Assembly (NCBI RefSeq): GCF_947495995.1
Contig: NZ_CANMAX010000006.1
Coordinates: forward strand, 124,001 to 188,000
DNA: 64,000 nt
Reading direction: 5' to 3'
Source: an uncultured Tenacibaculum sp.
Lineage (GTDB): Bacteria; Bacteroidota; Bacteroidia; Flavobacteriales; Flavobacteriaceae
Part shown: positions 8,668 to 18,145 of the stretch, piece by piece
How the letters are laid out: every line of letters starts with the position of its first letter
Numbering within the stretch: the stretch's first letter is position 1
Program-made: the position numbers and the translations under genes
The notes under the pieces: model-generated
What the model saw: only the letters and a program-made list of their open reading frames with translations
What the model was told of the DNA's origin: nothing
The model's database searches: none

Positions 8668-9680
8668 CACTTATTTACTTCGTTCTTAATAAATTCTAGC
8701 TTTAATAGCATTTTTTTCATCCCTTCTACATCCAACCTCTCTGTATTATGAGAATGATAATCCTCAATAGAATTCATATCGATTTCTCCTTCTGAAAAAT
8801 AATTAGCATAATTTAAATCTCGATTATCAGCGGGAATTCTGTAATAATCTCCCATGTCTTCTGATTTTACTCTTTCTTCTCTTGTTAATAAAGATTCATA
8901 TAATTTTTCACCATGTCGTGTTCCTATAACTTTTAATTCGCTTGAGCTATTATACATTTCTATTAAGGCCTTTGCTAAAGTTTCAATAGTTGCTGCTGGA
9001 GCTTTTTGTACAAACATATCTCCTGGATTGGCATTTTCAAATGCAAACAAAACTAAATCTACCGCATCCTCTAAAGTCATCATGAATCTAGTCATGCTTG
9101 GATCTGTTAATGTCAAATCTTTTCCAGATTTCATTTGCTCAACAAACAAAGGTATAACTGAACCTCTTGACGCCATTACATTTCCATATCTTGTTCCGCT
9201 AATAATTGTATCACCTGCATTTCTAGATTTCGCAACTAAAACTTTCTCCATCATTGCTTTTGAAATACCCATAGCATTAATTGGATAAACAGCTTTATCT
9301 GTACTTAAAACCACAACACTTTTAACATTATTTCTTATTGCTGCTTCTAATACGTTTTCTGTTCCTATTACATTAGTTTTTACAGCTTCTATTGGAAAAA
9401 ACTCACAAGATGGAACTTGCTTTAACGCTGCCGCGTGAAATATATAATCTACACCTCTTACAGCAACTTCCACTGAAAAAGGATCTCTAACATCTCCAAT
9501 GTAAAATTTAACTTTAGGATTTGACAACTTTCTTCTTAAATCGTCTTGCTTTTTTTCATCTCTAGAGAATATTCTAATTTCACTAAAATGATTTGTATTT
9601 AAAAATCTATTTAAAACTGCGTTTCCGAAAGAACCCGTTCCTCCAGTAATAAGCAAAGTTTTTTTCTCAATTCCCTTCAT
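8667..9680 (-). CDS. capE: UDP-GlcNAc 4,6-dehydratase (inverting), CapE/FnlA type
   Basis: Soluble short-chain dehydratase/5-epimerase of 337 residues, first step from UDP-GlcNAc to UDP-L-FucNAc. It shows LLITGGTGSFGNAVL, FHAAALKQVPSCEFFP, the STDKAVYPINAMGISKAMMEK active-site region (with the Met-Lys variant replacing Tyr-Lys typical of this branch), GTRYGNVMASRGSVIPLF and LTDPSMTRFMMTL. The length is that of FlaA1/CapE enzymes, not of the membrane-bound PglF/WbpM proteins. Overlaps the preceding glycosyltransferase gene by 14 bases. Confidence 0.93.
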   Translation of the reverse strand: MKGIEKKTLLITGGTGSFGNAVLNRFLNTNHFSEIRIFSRDEKKQDDLRRKLSNPKVKFYIGDVRDPFSVEVAVRGVDYIFHAAALKQVPSCEFFPIEAVKTNVIGTENVLEAAIRNNVKSVVVLSTDKAVYPINAMGISKAMMEKVLVAKSRNAGDTIISGTRYGNVMASRGSVIPLFVEQMKSGKDLTLTDPSMTRFMMTLEDAVDLVLFAFENANPGDMFVQKAPAATIETLAKALIEMYNSSSELKVIGTRHGEKLYESLLTREERVKSEDMGDYYRIPADNRDLNYANYFSEGEIDMNSIEDYHSHNTERLDVEGMKKMLLKLEFIKNEVNK

Positions 9681-10806
9681 TTAATACTATTTTTTTTAAA
9701 ACTTCAATATGTTTATTATATATATACTCTTGCGATTTACTCTTTTTAATAATCTCTCTACCATTTGATATTAACAATTCTCTTAATTCATCATCAATAA
9801 TAACATTAATAATGTTAATTGCGGCTTTTTTGTAATCAAATGGTTCAAAATACAGAGCTGCTTCTTGACATACCTCTTGCGAAAAAGAGAAATTAGTAGT
9901 TACTATTGGCACCCCCATTCTCATTGACTCCAGATAAGTGACACTATACACTTCTAATAAAGTCGGTAAAAATAAAACATTCGATTGATTGTAAACCTCT
10001 GGTAAGTCAACTAGTTTTAATTTTCCTATATTTTTAACCCTATTTATTACTCCTAACTCACTTAATTCTTTATTAAATTTATTTAGAAAATCATTCTCAG
10101 GTAATGTTACAATAAATTCAAAATCAAGATTTGGTTTAAGTAATTCTATTTCCTTGACTAATTTAGGAATTATAGATATATTTTTGTGAGGATAAGGTGC
10201 AGATAAACAAAATATTTTAATCTTTTCTGTTCCGGTATGTTTCTCAATATTTTTATTTATATATTGATCAAAAATTTTCGAATATACATTCGGTATAACA
10301 TAAATACTTTCTAAAGGTATTTTTAGATTCTTGTTAATTTTATTTTTTGCTTCATTGGTTTGTGTGATTATAAAGTTATTTTTTCTAATGTAAAATCTCT
10401 GAAGTCTTGATTTTGCGAGCATTTTAATTTTGGCGAATAAACTATAAACAGAAACAGCATGTTTATTAGGTCCAATGACCCAAGGATTTGTTAGTCTTTG
10501 GACCTCTTTGTTTTTAAACTTTATATATGAAGGTGCGCCTATAGAATAAACTATATCTGGATTAAATTCTTTTTCGAGTTTTAGTATTTCCTTTTTTGTT
10601 TTATATCCCCTTATTATTGATGCCGGGGAAATATCAATTACTTTTTTTTTCTCTTCGGGTATATCCTGTAGTAACTGTTCATTTACATTTTTTGATATTA
10701 CATAAAAATATTCATCTTCCTTATTTAAGGTGTTTTCAATGAAATTTACAGTTACTTGTATTCCTCCTCCTACAACTATTGTTGCCGCATTTATTAATAT
10801 TCTCAT
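9667..10806 (-). CDS. Glycosyltransferase, GT4 family
   Basis: 379-residue GT-B glycosyltransferase of unknown donor and acceptor. The start MRILINAATIVVGGGIQVTVNF is a usual GT4 N-terminus, and the C-terminal donor site shows KIFCLSAPYPHKNISII, LFLPTLLEVYSVTYLESMRMGVPIVTTNF and a closing helix. It may add one residue of the repeat unit on the cytoplasmic face. The ATG overlaps the stop of the next upstream gene by 4 bases. AT-rich compared with the housekeeping part of the window. Confidence 0.82.
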   Translation of the reverse strand: MRILINAATIVVGGGIQVTVNFIENTLNKEDEYFYVISKNVNEQLLQDIPEEKKKVIDISPASIIRGYKTKKEILKLEKEFNPDIVYSIGAPSYIKFKNKEVQRLTNPWVIGPNKHAVSVYSLFAKIKMLAKSRLQRFYIRKNNFIITQTNEAKNKINKNLKIPLESIYVIPNVYSKIFDQYINKNIEKHTGTEKIKIFCLSAPYPHKNISIIPKLVKEIELLKPNLDFEFIVTLPENDFLNKFNKELSELGVINRVKNIGKLKLVDLPEVYNQSNVLFLPTLLEVYSVTYLESMRMGVPIVTTNFSFSQEVCQEAALYFEPFDYKKAAINIINVIIDDELRELLISNGREIIKKSKSQEYIYNKHIEVLKKIVLNEGN

Positions 10807-11918
10807 AAGATATCAATATACTTTATATGGTTTATTATCATATTTTTCAAAGAATACTCTTTTGCTTTTTGAAAACTATTCTCGCTATAAGAATTGAAAT
10901 TTTCTAAAACTTTGTATATTTTTTCGATTAATTCATTACTACTCTCACTCTCTAATAATGCTCCGTTATAATTGTCTAAAATTATATCTTTTATTGCTCC
11001 TTTATTTCGACCTATCACAGGCAAACCAGATCCCATTGCTTCTAAATAAACTAAACCAAATGTTTCTTTAAATCTAGAACACAATATAAACATTGACATT
11101 TCTTCATATAAGCTTATTAGTTTATCTTGGCTTAAAGCACCTAAAAAAGTTACCTTATCCACTAGATTTAATTCCTGAACTAAATTATTCAACCTCCCAT
11201 AATCAGAACCTTCTCCTACAATGAAATAATGAAAATTTAATTCAAGACTAGTTAAACTTTTTAAAACAAAGTCTATTCCTTTCATAGGTACAAGCCTACT
11301 CGTTGAGACTATATTTAGTACTTGTTCTTTATCTCCAGCAAAACCCACTTGATTTTTCCTAATAAAAGATTCACTTATTCCCAAAGGTATGATTTGAAGT
11401 GGTAAATTTAAATTGAGTCTTTTTACATCTTCAAATAAATCTTTACTTACACATATTACAATTTTTGAAGCTCTTAAAAAACTCAAAACACTTAATCTAT
11501 TATATTTTATTTTTGTGAATAGACTTTGTTTTCGCTGAAGAAAGGTATATCTCTCAGAGCCATGCAATGTGCAAGTAAAATTACCTAAAATCCTTTTATC
11601 TAATTTAGATCCAATCATTATAGCTGTAGAATTAGCAAAAAAGATATTATCGTAAGTATTCTTTTTTAAATGGTTTTTAAGAATATACTTCCATTCAAAC
11701 ACCCATATTTTATTATTCCATTTTTTTCGAAAAACCTTTATCCCGTTTTTACTTAATTCGTTATCTATATTTTTAGATTTTAAATCTTCTCCTCGGTTTG
11801 AAGTTAAAATATCTACTTTTATTTTTTCATTATTCAATCCAATAGATAGATTATATGCGTATGATCCGGCTCCTCCTATCATTGGAGGAAATTCTAAAGA
11901 AAAAATTAAAACTCTCAT
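10803..11918 (-). CDS. Glycosyltransferase, GT4 family
   Basis: 371-residue GT-B enzyme. N-terminus RVLIFSLEFPPMIGGAGSYAYNL is the classic GT4 acceptor-domain loop; the C-terminal half contains IVSTSRLVPMKGIDFVL, FIVGEGSDYGRL and SRFKETFGLVYLEAMGSGLPVIGRNKG, including the E-x7-E motif (ETFGLVYLE) of retaining GT4 enzymes. Donor cannot be read from sequence. Overlaps neighbours on both sides by 4 bases, consistent with one polycistronic unit. Confidence 0.86.
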   Translation of the reverse strand: MRVLIFSLEFPPMIGGAGSYAYNLSIGLNNEKIKVDILTSNRGEDLKSKNIDNELSKNGIKVFRKKWNNKIWVFEWKYILKNHLKKNTYDNIFFANSTAIMIGSKLDKRILGNFTCTLHGSERYTFLQRKQSLFTKIKYNRLSVLSFLRASKIVICVSKDLFEDVKRLNLNLPLQIIPLGISESFIRKNQVGFAGDKEQVLNIVSTSRLVPMKGIDFVLKSLTSLELNFHYFIVGEGSDYGRLNNLVQELNLVDKVTFLGALSQDKLISLYEEMSMFILCSRFKETFGLVYLEAMGSGLPVIGRNKGAIKDIILDNYNGALLESESSNELIEKIYKVLENFNSYSENSFQKAKEYSLKNMIINHIKYIDIL

Positions 11919-13141
11919 GATTTAATAAGTCTTTTTTTAAATGAAGAAATCATAGCAATTCCTATTACATAAATCCAAACAATGGTTGTTTGATAGTATA
12001 ATATGAATCTTGAAAAGATCAATAAATTAAACATAAAAAAAAACATTAGATAATTCCTATTTTCCTTTATCATATTTATTCTCGAAATACTGATAATATT
12101 TTTAATTAATAAAAACACAATCAAACATATGAAAAACATACCTATCAAACCATAATCATATATAATTGACAAAACAGAATGAGCGGAAAGTTCTTTATCT
12201 AAAAAAGCCTTACGAGATAAAAAACGTGCATTTGCCCCAAATCCTTCTCCCAAAACTGTAGGTTTATCCTTTAAGTTTTCAATTAATGTGATTGCAGAAT
12301 ATAAGCGCCAATTATCTTGACTCATATTTTCTCCAAAATACCCTTCGAATCTTTCTTGTGATTTTATCAAAGCATCCTCAGATAATAATTTTTTCTGTAT
12401 AAATGAAATTTGAGTGAAAAGGACAAAGAAAAAAGTTACTGAAATTACTTTTAAACCAAGATTAACTTTATCTTTCAAAAAATAAAATAAAAAGCATGAT
12501 GATAATAAAAGTACTCCAGTATTGGAATCAGATGAAATAACAATCGCCATGCTTAAAAAAAACACGGTATACTTTATGATTTTGCTTTTCAAAATCGAAA
12601 ATAAAATCATATTTCCTATAAATATGTATTCAGATAAAAATATTCTATCCGCATGAAATCCTCTCACTTCTAAAGGAGAGTTTCCTACAATACCATGGGT
12701 GAAAAATGGTCTTCCTGTTAAAATTTCAAAAAATAAAATCAATACTTCAATAGAAAAAACCCAAAGAAATACTTTTTGTAATTGGGAAATATCAATTTTA
12801 TTTTTTTCGAAAGAATTGTAGATTATTAACAATGCAAGCATCGCTGTAATAATATGAATTAATCTATCTAAAAAAGTACTAAATCTTAAATCACCTGTAT
12901 AAAATGCAAGAAAAACATGAACTAGTATAAATAGATGAAGATATATGTAAAATTTTAAAATTTTAGGAGCTCGAACAATATTTTTCAAGCCCATTTTAGG
13001 ATAAAAGAAAATTAAAATAATAGAAAATAATTTCAATGGTGTAATAAATATACTTCCTAATTCAAAGGTTAACACTTCATCAAAAAAAGCACAAAAAATA
13101 AATCCGAATAAAATAAAATTATGTTTGTTAATTGTTATCAT
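11915..13141 (-). CDS. Wzy-like O-antigen/EPS polymerase
   Basis: Very hydrophobic protein of 408 residues with about ten to twelve predicted membrane segments and one larger periplasmic loop (roughly residues 245-315, containing QERFEGYFGENMSQDNWRLY and LGEGFGANARF). Such topology, with little sequence conservation, is that of Wzy polymerases and the O-antigen ligase superfamily. Being the only protein of this kind in a cluster that also has a Wzx flippase, it is best called the repeat-unit polymerase. Overlaps the following GT4 by 4 bases. Confidence 0.78.
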   Translation of the reverse strand: MITINKHNFILFGFIFCAFFDEVLTFELGSIFITPLKLFSIILIFFYPKMGLKNIVRAPKILKFYIYLHLFILVHVFLAFYTGDLRFSTFLDRLIHIITAMLALLIIYNSFEKNKIDISQLQKVFLWVFSIEVLILFFEILTGRPFFTHGIVGNSPLEVRGFHADRIFLSEYIFIGNMILFSILKSKIIKYTVFFLSMAIVISSDSNTGVLLLSSCFLFYFLKDKVNLGLKVISVTFFFVLFTQISFIQKKLLSEDALIKSQERFEGYFGENMSQDNWRLYSAITLIENLKDKPTVLGEGFGANARFLSRKAFLDKELSAHSVLSIIYDYGLIGMFFICLIVFLLIKNIISISRINMIKENRNYLMFFFMFNLLIFSRFILYYQTTIVWIYVIGIAMISSFKKRLIKS

Positions 13142-14312
13142 TCATCAACTTTTTTGCTAAATGAATCCAAGAATACTTGGTTTTAGCTAATTCATAATTT
13201 TCAACTCCTATTACATCCAATTCTTTCTTGTGCATCTGCGAAATTTCATCCATAAAATAAGCTAACTTTTCTACATCAAAATCAAACAAGAAACCATTAG
13301 TTTTATTCTCTAATATTTCTGACGTTGCCGTTTTAATAAAACCACCACTTCTCCAAGCTAAAATTGGAAGTTTTGACGCTAGAGCTTCTAAAATTATTTG
13401 CCCAAATGTTTCTTTCACAGAAGTAAGAAGAAATGCATTCGAAATTAAGTAATAGTCTTCAATATTTTGATTAATTGCACCTACGAAAAAAACCCTATCC
13501 TCTAGTTCTAGTCGCTTAGTTATCTTCATCAAGCTATCTTGCTCTACACCTTCCCCAACAATTAATAACTTGGATTTTCTATTTGTCATTTTTGATAAAG
13601 CTTCTATTGCATAAGAAACCCCCTTTTCTTTCACTAATCTACCAACACAGAGAAAAACAAAATCATTATTTAATTTATACTTGTTTTTTATGTTTAAATC
13701 ATTGACCCGCGAAAACTTTTCAATATCAACTCCTGGATTAACAATAGTAATTGGAATATTTTTCTTCAATAAAACTTTAATTTGGTCTTTCATTGCAAAA
13801 CTAAAAACGCAAACACCATTAGCCTTTTTTAATGCTAAAATTTGAAATAAAGAGTGATAAGGAAAAACAATGTTAAAGAGAATAAACTTTTTAATCTTGT
13901 TTACTGCAATTAAATTCGTCTTAGATTGGTTTATATAGATACCAGGTACCAAATATTTAACATATAACCCTAAAGAAGAAGAAGCTAAGCTATTAATATG
14001 ATTTCTTGCAACTACCAAATCTATTTCACTTTTTATATTTATTTCTTTTAAAACTCTTCGTATTCTTATTAATTCTATGATTGGTTTGATAAAATTACCT
14101 AAAACCCCTCCTTTTGTGTAACTTTTATATCTTATAACCTCGATATCATCAATTAATTCGAACTTATTTAAACGACTTTTTCCCTTTCCTTTATCACTTG
14201 AAACAATTACTACTTTTTTTCCTATTTTATTGTATGCTCTAGCAAGAAAAAATAAAGAATTTTCAACTCCTCCTATATGCGGCTTATAATATGTAGATGT
14301 TAATACAATCAT
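13128..14312 (-). CDS. Glycosyltransferase, GT4 family
   Basis: 394-residue GT4 enzyme: TSTYYKPHIGGVENSLFFLARA at the N-terminus, ITIVNPGVDIEKF, FLCVGRLVKEKGVSYAIEAL, LLIVGEGVEQDSL and the E-x7-E motif ETFGQIILEALASKLPILAWRSGG. Donor unknown. The final A of its upstream neighbour's stop is shared with this ATG (1-base overlap), and its own end overlaps the polymerase gene by 14 bases. Confidence 0.86.
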   Translation of the reverse strand: MIVLTSTYYKPHIGGVENSLFFLARAYNKIGKKVVIVSSDKGKGKSRLNKFELIDDIEVIRYKSYTKGGVLGNFIKPIIELIRIRRVLKEINIKSEIDLVVARNHINSLASSSLGLYVKYLVPGIYINQSKTNLIAVNKIKKFILFNIVFPYHSLFQILALKKANGVCVFSFAMKDQIKVLLKKNIPITIVNPGVDIEKFSRVNDLNIKNKYKLNNDFVFLCVGRLVKEKGVSYAIEALSKMTNRKSKLLIVGEGVEQDSLMKITKRLELEDRVFFVGAINQNIEDYYLISNAFLLTSVKETFGQIILEALASKLPILAWRSGGFIKTATSEILENKTNGFLFDFDVEKLAYFMDEISQMHKKELDVIGVENYELAKTKYSWIHLAKKLMNDNN

Positions 14313-14881
14313 TAAAAATTCTCAGGATTATTTTTATATCGTTCTAAATATTTATCCTTAAATCGCTGTAAATCACTCACAACTTTCGCTGGATTACCAG
14401 CAACAATAACATCATCTTGGACATTCTTAGTTACTACGCTTCCTGCAGCCACGATCACATTGTTCCCTATATTTACACCAGGTAATATTATTGCACCCGC
14501 GCCAACAAAGACATTATCTCCAATTACAATTGTACTTCTAAAAGATTTTCTAGATCCTACTTCCCATACATTGTCTGTATTTACTAATTCTTCTAGAAAT
14601 GTTGCTGGAGAAGCATCATGACCTAATAATGTACAATTTGTAAGACACACATTTTTTCCGATAATAAAACGATCTCCTTTGTGGGATGATGAGAATTTAA
14701 CACTATAAAATATTGTTCCTTCACCATACTCTACTCCTTTCTCTGAATAAAAAGACATCATACGTCTGTACTGAATTTCTGATATATGTTTCTGAATTCT
14801 TTTACTTAGATAGAATTTTGAAATAATTTTCAGTAATCTGATATGAAAGAAATTTAATAATCTATTTTTGAAAAAAAACAT
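14312..14881 (-). CDS. Hexapeptide-repeat acyltransferase
   Basis: 189-residue left-handed beta-helix acyltransferase, maltose/serine O-acetyltransferase-like. After a basic, partly hydrophobic N-terminus (residues 1-45), hexapeptide turns follow (FIIGKNVCLTNC, IVIGDNVFVGAGA, ILPGVNIGNNVIVAAGSVV), ending in VIVAGNPAKVV. Probably O-acetylates a sugar of the repeat unit. The central HDASPATF stretch contains the His expected for the catalytic base. Overlaps the Wzx gene by 20 bases. Confidence 0.83.
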   Translation of the reverse strand: MFFFKNRLLNFFHIRLLKIISKFYLSKRIQKHISEIQYRRMMSFYSEKGVEYGEGTIFYSVKFSSSHKGDRFIIGKNVCLTNCTLLGHDASPATFLEELVNTDNVWEVGSRKSFRSTIVIGDNVFVGAGAIILPGVNIGNNVIVAAGSVVTKNVQDDVIVAGNPAKVVSDLQRFKDKYLERYKNNPENF

Positions 14882-16145
14882 TAAAATTTGGTTTTAAGCT
14901 TTTAACATATTCTTTTAATGACGCACCAATCATCTTTTTTACTAGCATATACCAAGAAGGTATAAAAAGTAAGCTACTGCATATTACTATAGAAAATGCC
15001 ACAGCTTCAATAGTAAACTGACTACCAATAAAAACAGCTAAAGGCATAAAAAATAAAATAACCAAGTTCCAAACAAACTCCAAATGAGTCTTTCCTGTAG
15101 CAATTACTAACGATCCTATTGGGTTACCTATGGCTCTATACATCATATAAACTGATAAAATTCTAACTAAACTTACAATATTATCAAATCCTTCACCGTA
15201 CATAATTCTAACGATAAAAGGTGCAAAAACAATTACTAATATATATATAGGTATATTAATAGTTGCTATTATATTAACCAATTTCAAATAATTTTTCTTT
15301 AAGACTTCTAAGTCATCCTGTAATTTTGCAAGGATTGGTGCTGAAACGTTTGTTATTATAGGATTTAATATACTTGCTGGCCTAAAAACTAATTGTTTAG
15401 CTAAATTATATCCTCCTAATATTTCTACTCCAAAAAACTTACCAACTATCAAAGTATCAATATCGCGATTAAAATAGTTAACTATCTGTCCTCCAACTTG
15501 GAAACCACCTATTTTCAAGAACGGCTTTGTTAACTGATAAGAAAAGAAAAAACTTACTCCATGGTTAGCTCTTCCAAAAATGATGAACAACATATTAGAT
15601 ACGACTTCTTGACCTAACGCAGCAAAAACTAATGCGTAAACTCCATACCCTTTAAATGATAGGACTATTGATATTATTAAACTGATAGTGGCAGATATAA
15701 TGTTTACTATTGAAATCAACTTAAACCTTAAGGCCTTTTGAATTACTGTTTTAAACTGTCTTCCGAAACCTGATAATAAAATATTAACCCCCATAATCGG
15801 AATTAAATTTATCAATTCGGTTTCTTCATAAAATCTAGAAAATACTGGAGCTATAAGAAGTATTAAAACATAAAGAATAATACTAAAACCAACATTTAAC
15901 CAATACAAACTAGAAAATTCGTTCTTACTAATTTTTTGTTTATGGAGTATAGCAGTAGTCAACCCCATATCAACAAAAATATTTGTAAAACCTAAAACAA
16001 ACATAACCAAAGCCATCAATCCAAAATCACCTTTCTCTAAAAACCTTGTTAAAATGGATATTTTTAACAGGGAAAATAAAGCTACTGTAAAAGTTGAAGC
16101 TGTATTCCACTTAACACCTGATATCGCCTTCTGCTTTAACTTCAT
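14862..16145 (-). CDS. Wzx-like polysaccharide flippase
   Basis: 427-residue integral membrane protein of the MOP exporter superfamily, WzxC/TuaB-like branch, with about twelve membrane helices. N-terminal KQKAISGVKWNTASTF, then TRFLEKGDFGLMALVMFVLGF and GVEILGGYNLAKQLVFRPASILNPII are typical. It would move lipid-linked repeat units across the inner membrane to the Wzy-like polymerase two genes downstream. Its ATG overlaps the preceding stop by 4 bases. Confidence 0.88.
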   Translation of the reverse strand: MKLKQKAISGVKWNTASTFTVALFSLLKISILTRFLEKGDFGLMALVMFVLGFTNIFVDMGLTTAILHKQKISKNEFSSLYWLNVGFSIILYVLILLIAPVFSRFYEETELINLIPIMGVNILLSGFGRQFKTVIQKALRFKLISIVNIISATISLIISIVLSFKGYGVYALVFAALGQEVVSNMLFIIFGRANHGVSFFFSYQLTKPFLKIGGFQVGGQIVNYFNRDIDTLIVGKFFGVEILGGYNLAKQLVFRPASILNPIITNVSAPILAKLQDDLEVLKKNYLKLVNIIATINIPIYILVIVFAPFIVRIMYGEGFDNIVSLVRILSVYMMYRAIGNPIGSLVIATGKTHLEFVWNLVILFFMPLAVFIGSQFTIEAVAFSIVICSSLLFIPSWYMLVKKMIGASLKEYVKSLKPNFNVFFQK

Positions 16146-17311
16146 TTACCAAATTCATTTTTTAATATACTGAATAATTTTTCCTTCGAAGTTTCTTTTT
16201 TCAATATATCTCTATTATGTTTCTTTTCATCAATGGAGAGTGGCAATAAGGCATTAGAATTATTAATATTTAAATCTTCATTTATAGATAAAACTATAAA
16301 CCCTTTTCGCTTTAAATAATTAAAAAATGTATTTCTATTATCAAGATAGATTTTTGCTCCCATCCACAATAAAGTAAGAATATTACCTATTGCTTGTTGT
16401 CTATATGTATTAATTACAACTATTCCACATTGCTGAATTAATTTGTTATACTCATTAAAGGACATAAAGTCCATAAGAGGTAAGAAACTATCTTTAAAAA
16501 TATTTCTACCTAAATAGTTTACTTTTTTTGCATAATCTTCATTCCCATAGCTTAGTGGTACAATTATTTTTCTATCTCCAAGAGAGAATTTTGAAAGTAA
16601 TTCAAATACTTCGCCATGATTATTTGTAGGAGTGGCTGAATTTCCGACTAAAATATTATTCCCTAAATCAATTTGATCATAATTTTTAAAAACATATTCC
16701 AATGGATAGTAAGAAAATTGAATATACTTTGCATTAGCTTTTACATAATTATATTCTTTGAGCATTTCTACATCTTCACGATGAATAACCGCAATTCTAT
16801 CAATCTTTTTAGCTGCTTTTGAAATTAAAGACCATGATGACTTTCTAACTTGAAAATACTTAAAGAACCTATTCTTTATACTTTTCAAAATAGTCATAAA
16901 TCTATTTCTTCCTAATAATTTCCTATTAGTAATATCGCCAACCATAGGAAACTTAAAGCGAACTTCTGGATTGTTATAAAATTCCCCTCCCCAAAATGAC
17001 CAAACAAACTTATCTAAATTTTTAGTATTATTAACTAAAATACTATGGTAATATGACAAACTATGAAGCACTACAACATCGTATTCATCTAGCTTTTTAT
17101 TTAATAACTTTATACTTTCTTCTTCCTTCTTGATTTTGATTATTCCATCATTAAATTTTATATGATTAAAGGATGAATGAAAATCATCAACAAAAACGAA
17201 AAAAGTATTCTGACAGGGAAAAACTTCTTCAAACTGCCAGTGAACGCTATTAATAAATTTTTCATCTGTAACAACATGCGCTATTTTTTTATCAGACATT
17301 TTAAAGTTCAT
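16142..17311 (-). CDS. Family 56-like glycosyltransferase (WecF-related)
   Basis: 389-residue protein resembling the Glyco_transf_56 family, known from WecF, which transfers Fuc4NAc from dTDP-Fuc4NAc to lipid II of enterobacterial common antigen. Supporting stretches: KIAHVVTDEKFI, FVWSFWGGEFYN, NILVGNSATPTNNHGEVFELL, KIIVPLSYGNEDYAKKV and VVINTYRQQAIGNILTLLWMGAKIYLD. Immediately upstream are the VioA-like and formyltransferase genes, so the donor is probably a dTDP-4-amino- or 4-formamido-6-deoxyhexose rather than Fuc4NAc. Start at 17311; an ATG at 17299 is also possible. A 93-base gap separates it from the formyltransferase gene. Confidence 0.82.
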   Translation of the reverse strand: MNFKMSDKKIAHVVTDEKFINSVHWQFEEVFPCQNTFFVFVDDFHSSFNHIKFNDGIIKIKKEEESIKLLNKKLDEYDVVVLHSLSYYHSILVNNTKNLDKFVWSFWGGEFYNNPEVRFKFPMVGDITNRKLLGRNRFMTILKSIKNRFFKYFQVRKSSWSLISKAAKKIDRIAVIHREDVEMLKEYNYVKANAKYIQFSYYPLEYVFKNYDQIDLGNNILVGNSATPTNNHGEVFELLSKFSLGDRKIIVPLSYGNEDYAKKVNYLGRNIFKDSFLPLMDFMSFNEYNKLIQQCGIVVINTYRQQAIGNILTLLWMGAKIYLDNRNTFFNYLKRKGFIVLSINEDLNINNSNALLPLSIDEKKHNRDILKKETSKEKLFSILKNEFGK

Positions 17312-17377
17312 TAAATTAGATATTTAGCTATGATTCGTTGGTATTATTTATGTGATAGCTTATTAATTAACTTAAAT

Positions 17378-17415
17378 AAAAAGAGTCAGTATCTAGTAAG
17401 GTAATTACTCTTTTT
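17378..17415 (-). terminator. Possible mid-operon hairpin (attenuator or weak terminator)
   Basis: On the minus strand the last codons of the formyltransferase gene (AAAAAGAGT) can pair with ACTCTTTTT 20 bases further on, followed by a T-rich run. The 9-bp stem is AT-rich and the loop is long, so strength is uncertain. It spans the formyltransferase stop codon and lies in the largest gap of the central operon. Confidence 0.35.
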
Positions 17416-18145
17416 TGAGTTCAATATTTAAAGAAACAAATATTTTATTTCCAGCCTTATCAAAATAATATGCATTTTTATAATCACCATGAGTTAATGC
17501 TCTTAATTTGTTTATTGCTTCACCCATTGTGCATTTCTCATCTAGATTTAGCTTACATAGCTCTTGAAAATCTCTTTTTAAATATAGATTGCCACTACCT
17601 TCTGGCTTGAATGCTTTATAATTATTATTTACTATTGAGTTAATACTTTCTTTTAATAGCCTTAGCTCTTCATTAATCACTCGTTCATATAAAGAACTTG
17701 AAGTATCATAGCAGTATTTCTCTACTTTTGATCTTGAAATAATATTACCATTATCTAACTTCTCATCAATTTCATGTATAGTTGCTCCAATATCAATATT
17801 GTTAACAATAGCAAATACTTGAGGAAACCATCCACGGTTAATAGGATTATAACCAGGGTGGACATTTATACATTTTATATTGGAAATTAATTTAACGGGA
17901 AATAACTGTTTACAATGTAAAGAAATTATCAAATCTTTAGCAGCTATTAATTCCTCAACAATTTGATCATTTTTTAAATTGATGTTTCTAAAATAAAAAT
18001 CCTCAATAACATTAATATCACTTGTAGGACTACAAGCAAACTCAAATTCTACATCCTCCTCAACCACGGGTAAAACCTCTTTAATAAATTTTTCAGTTAT
18101 TTCCCTATTATCCGTGATTATCAGTATTCTTTTATACCTATTCAT
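17405..18145 (-). CDS. dTDP-4-amino-4,6-dideoxyhexose N-formyltransferase (VioF/WlaRD-like)
   Basis: 246-residue N10-formyltetrahydrofolate-dependent sugar formyltransferase. The catalytic triad of the family is present: Asn94 and His96 in INVHPGYNP and Asp131 in KLDNGNII; the flanking NRGWFPQVFAI and DIGATIHEID blocks also fit. It would formylate the 4-amino group made by the adjacent VioA-like enzyme, giving dTDP-Qui4NFo. A C-terminal 40-residue part (EAINKLRALTHGDYKNAYYF) is the kind of accessory tail seen in VioF/QdtF proteins. Its start overlaps the aminotransferase stop by 8 bases. Confidence 0.87.
   Translation of the reverse strand: MNRYKRILIITDNREITEKFIKEVLPVVEEDVEFEFACSPTSDINVIEDFYFRNINLKNDQIVEELIAAKDLIISLHCKQLFPVKLISNIKCINVHPGYNPINRGWFPQVFAIVNNIDIGATIHEIDEKLDNGNIISRSKVEKYCYDTSSSLYERVINEELRLLKESINSIVNNNYKAFKPEGSGNLYLKRDFQELCKLNLDEKCTMGEAINKLRALTHGDYKNAYYFDKAGNKIFVSLNIELKKE

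Noticed and set aside
8854..9288. 144-residue plus-strand open frame
   Set aside because: Antisense to capE, whose protein motifs are intact; no family resemblance.
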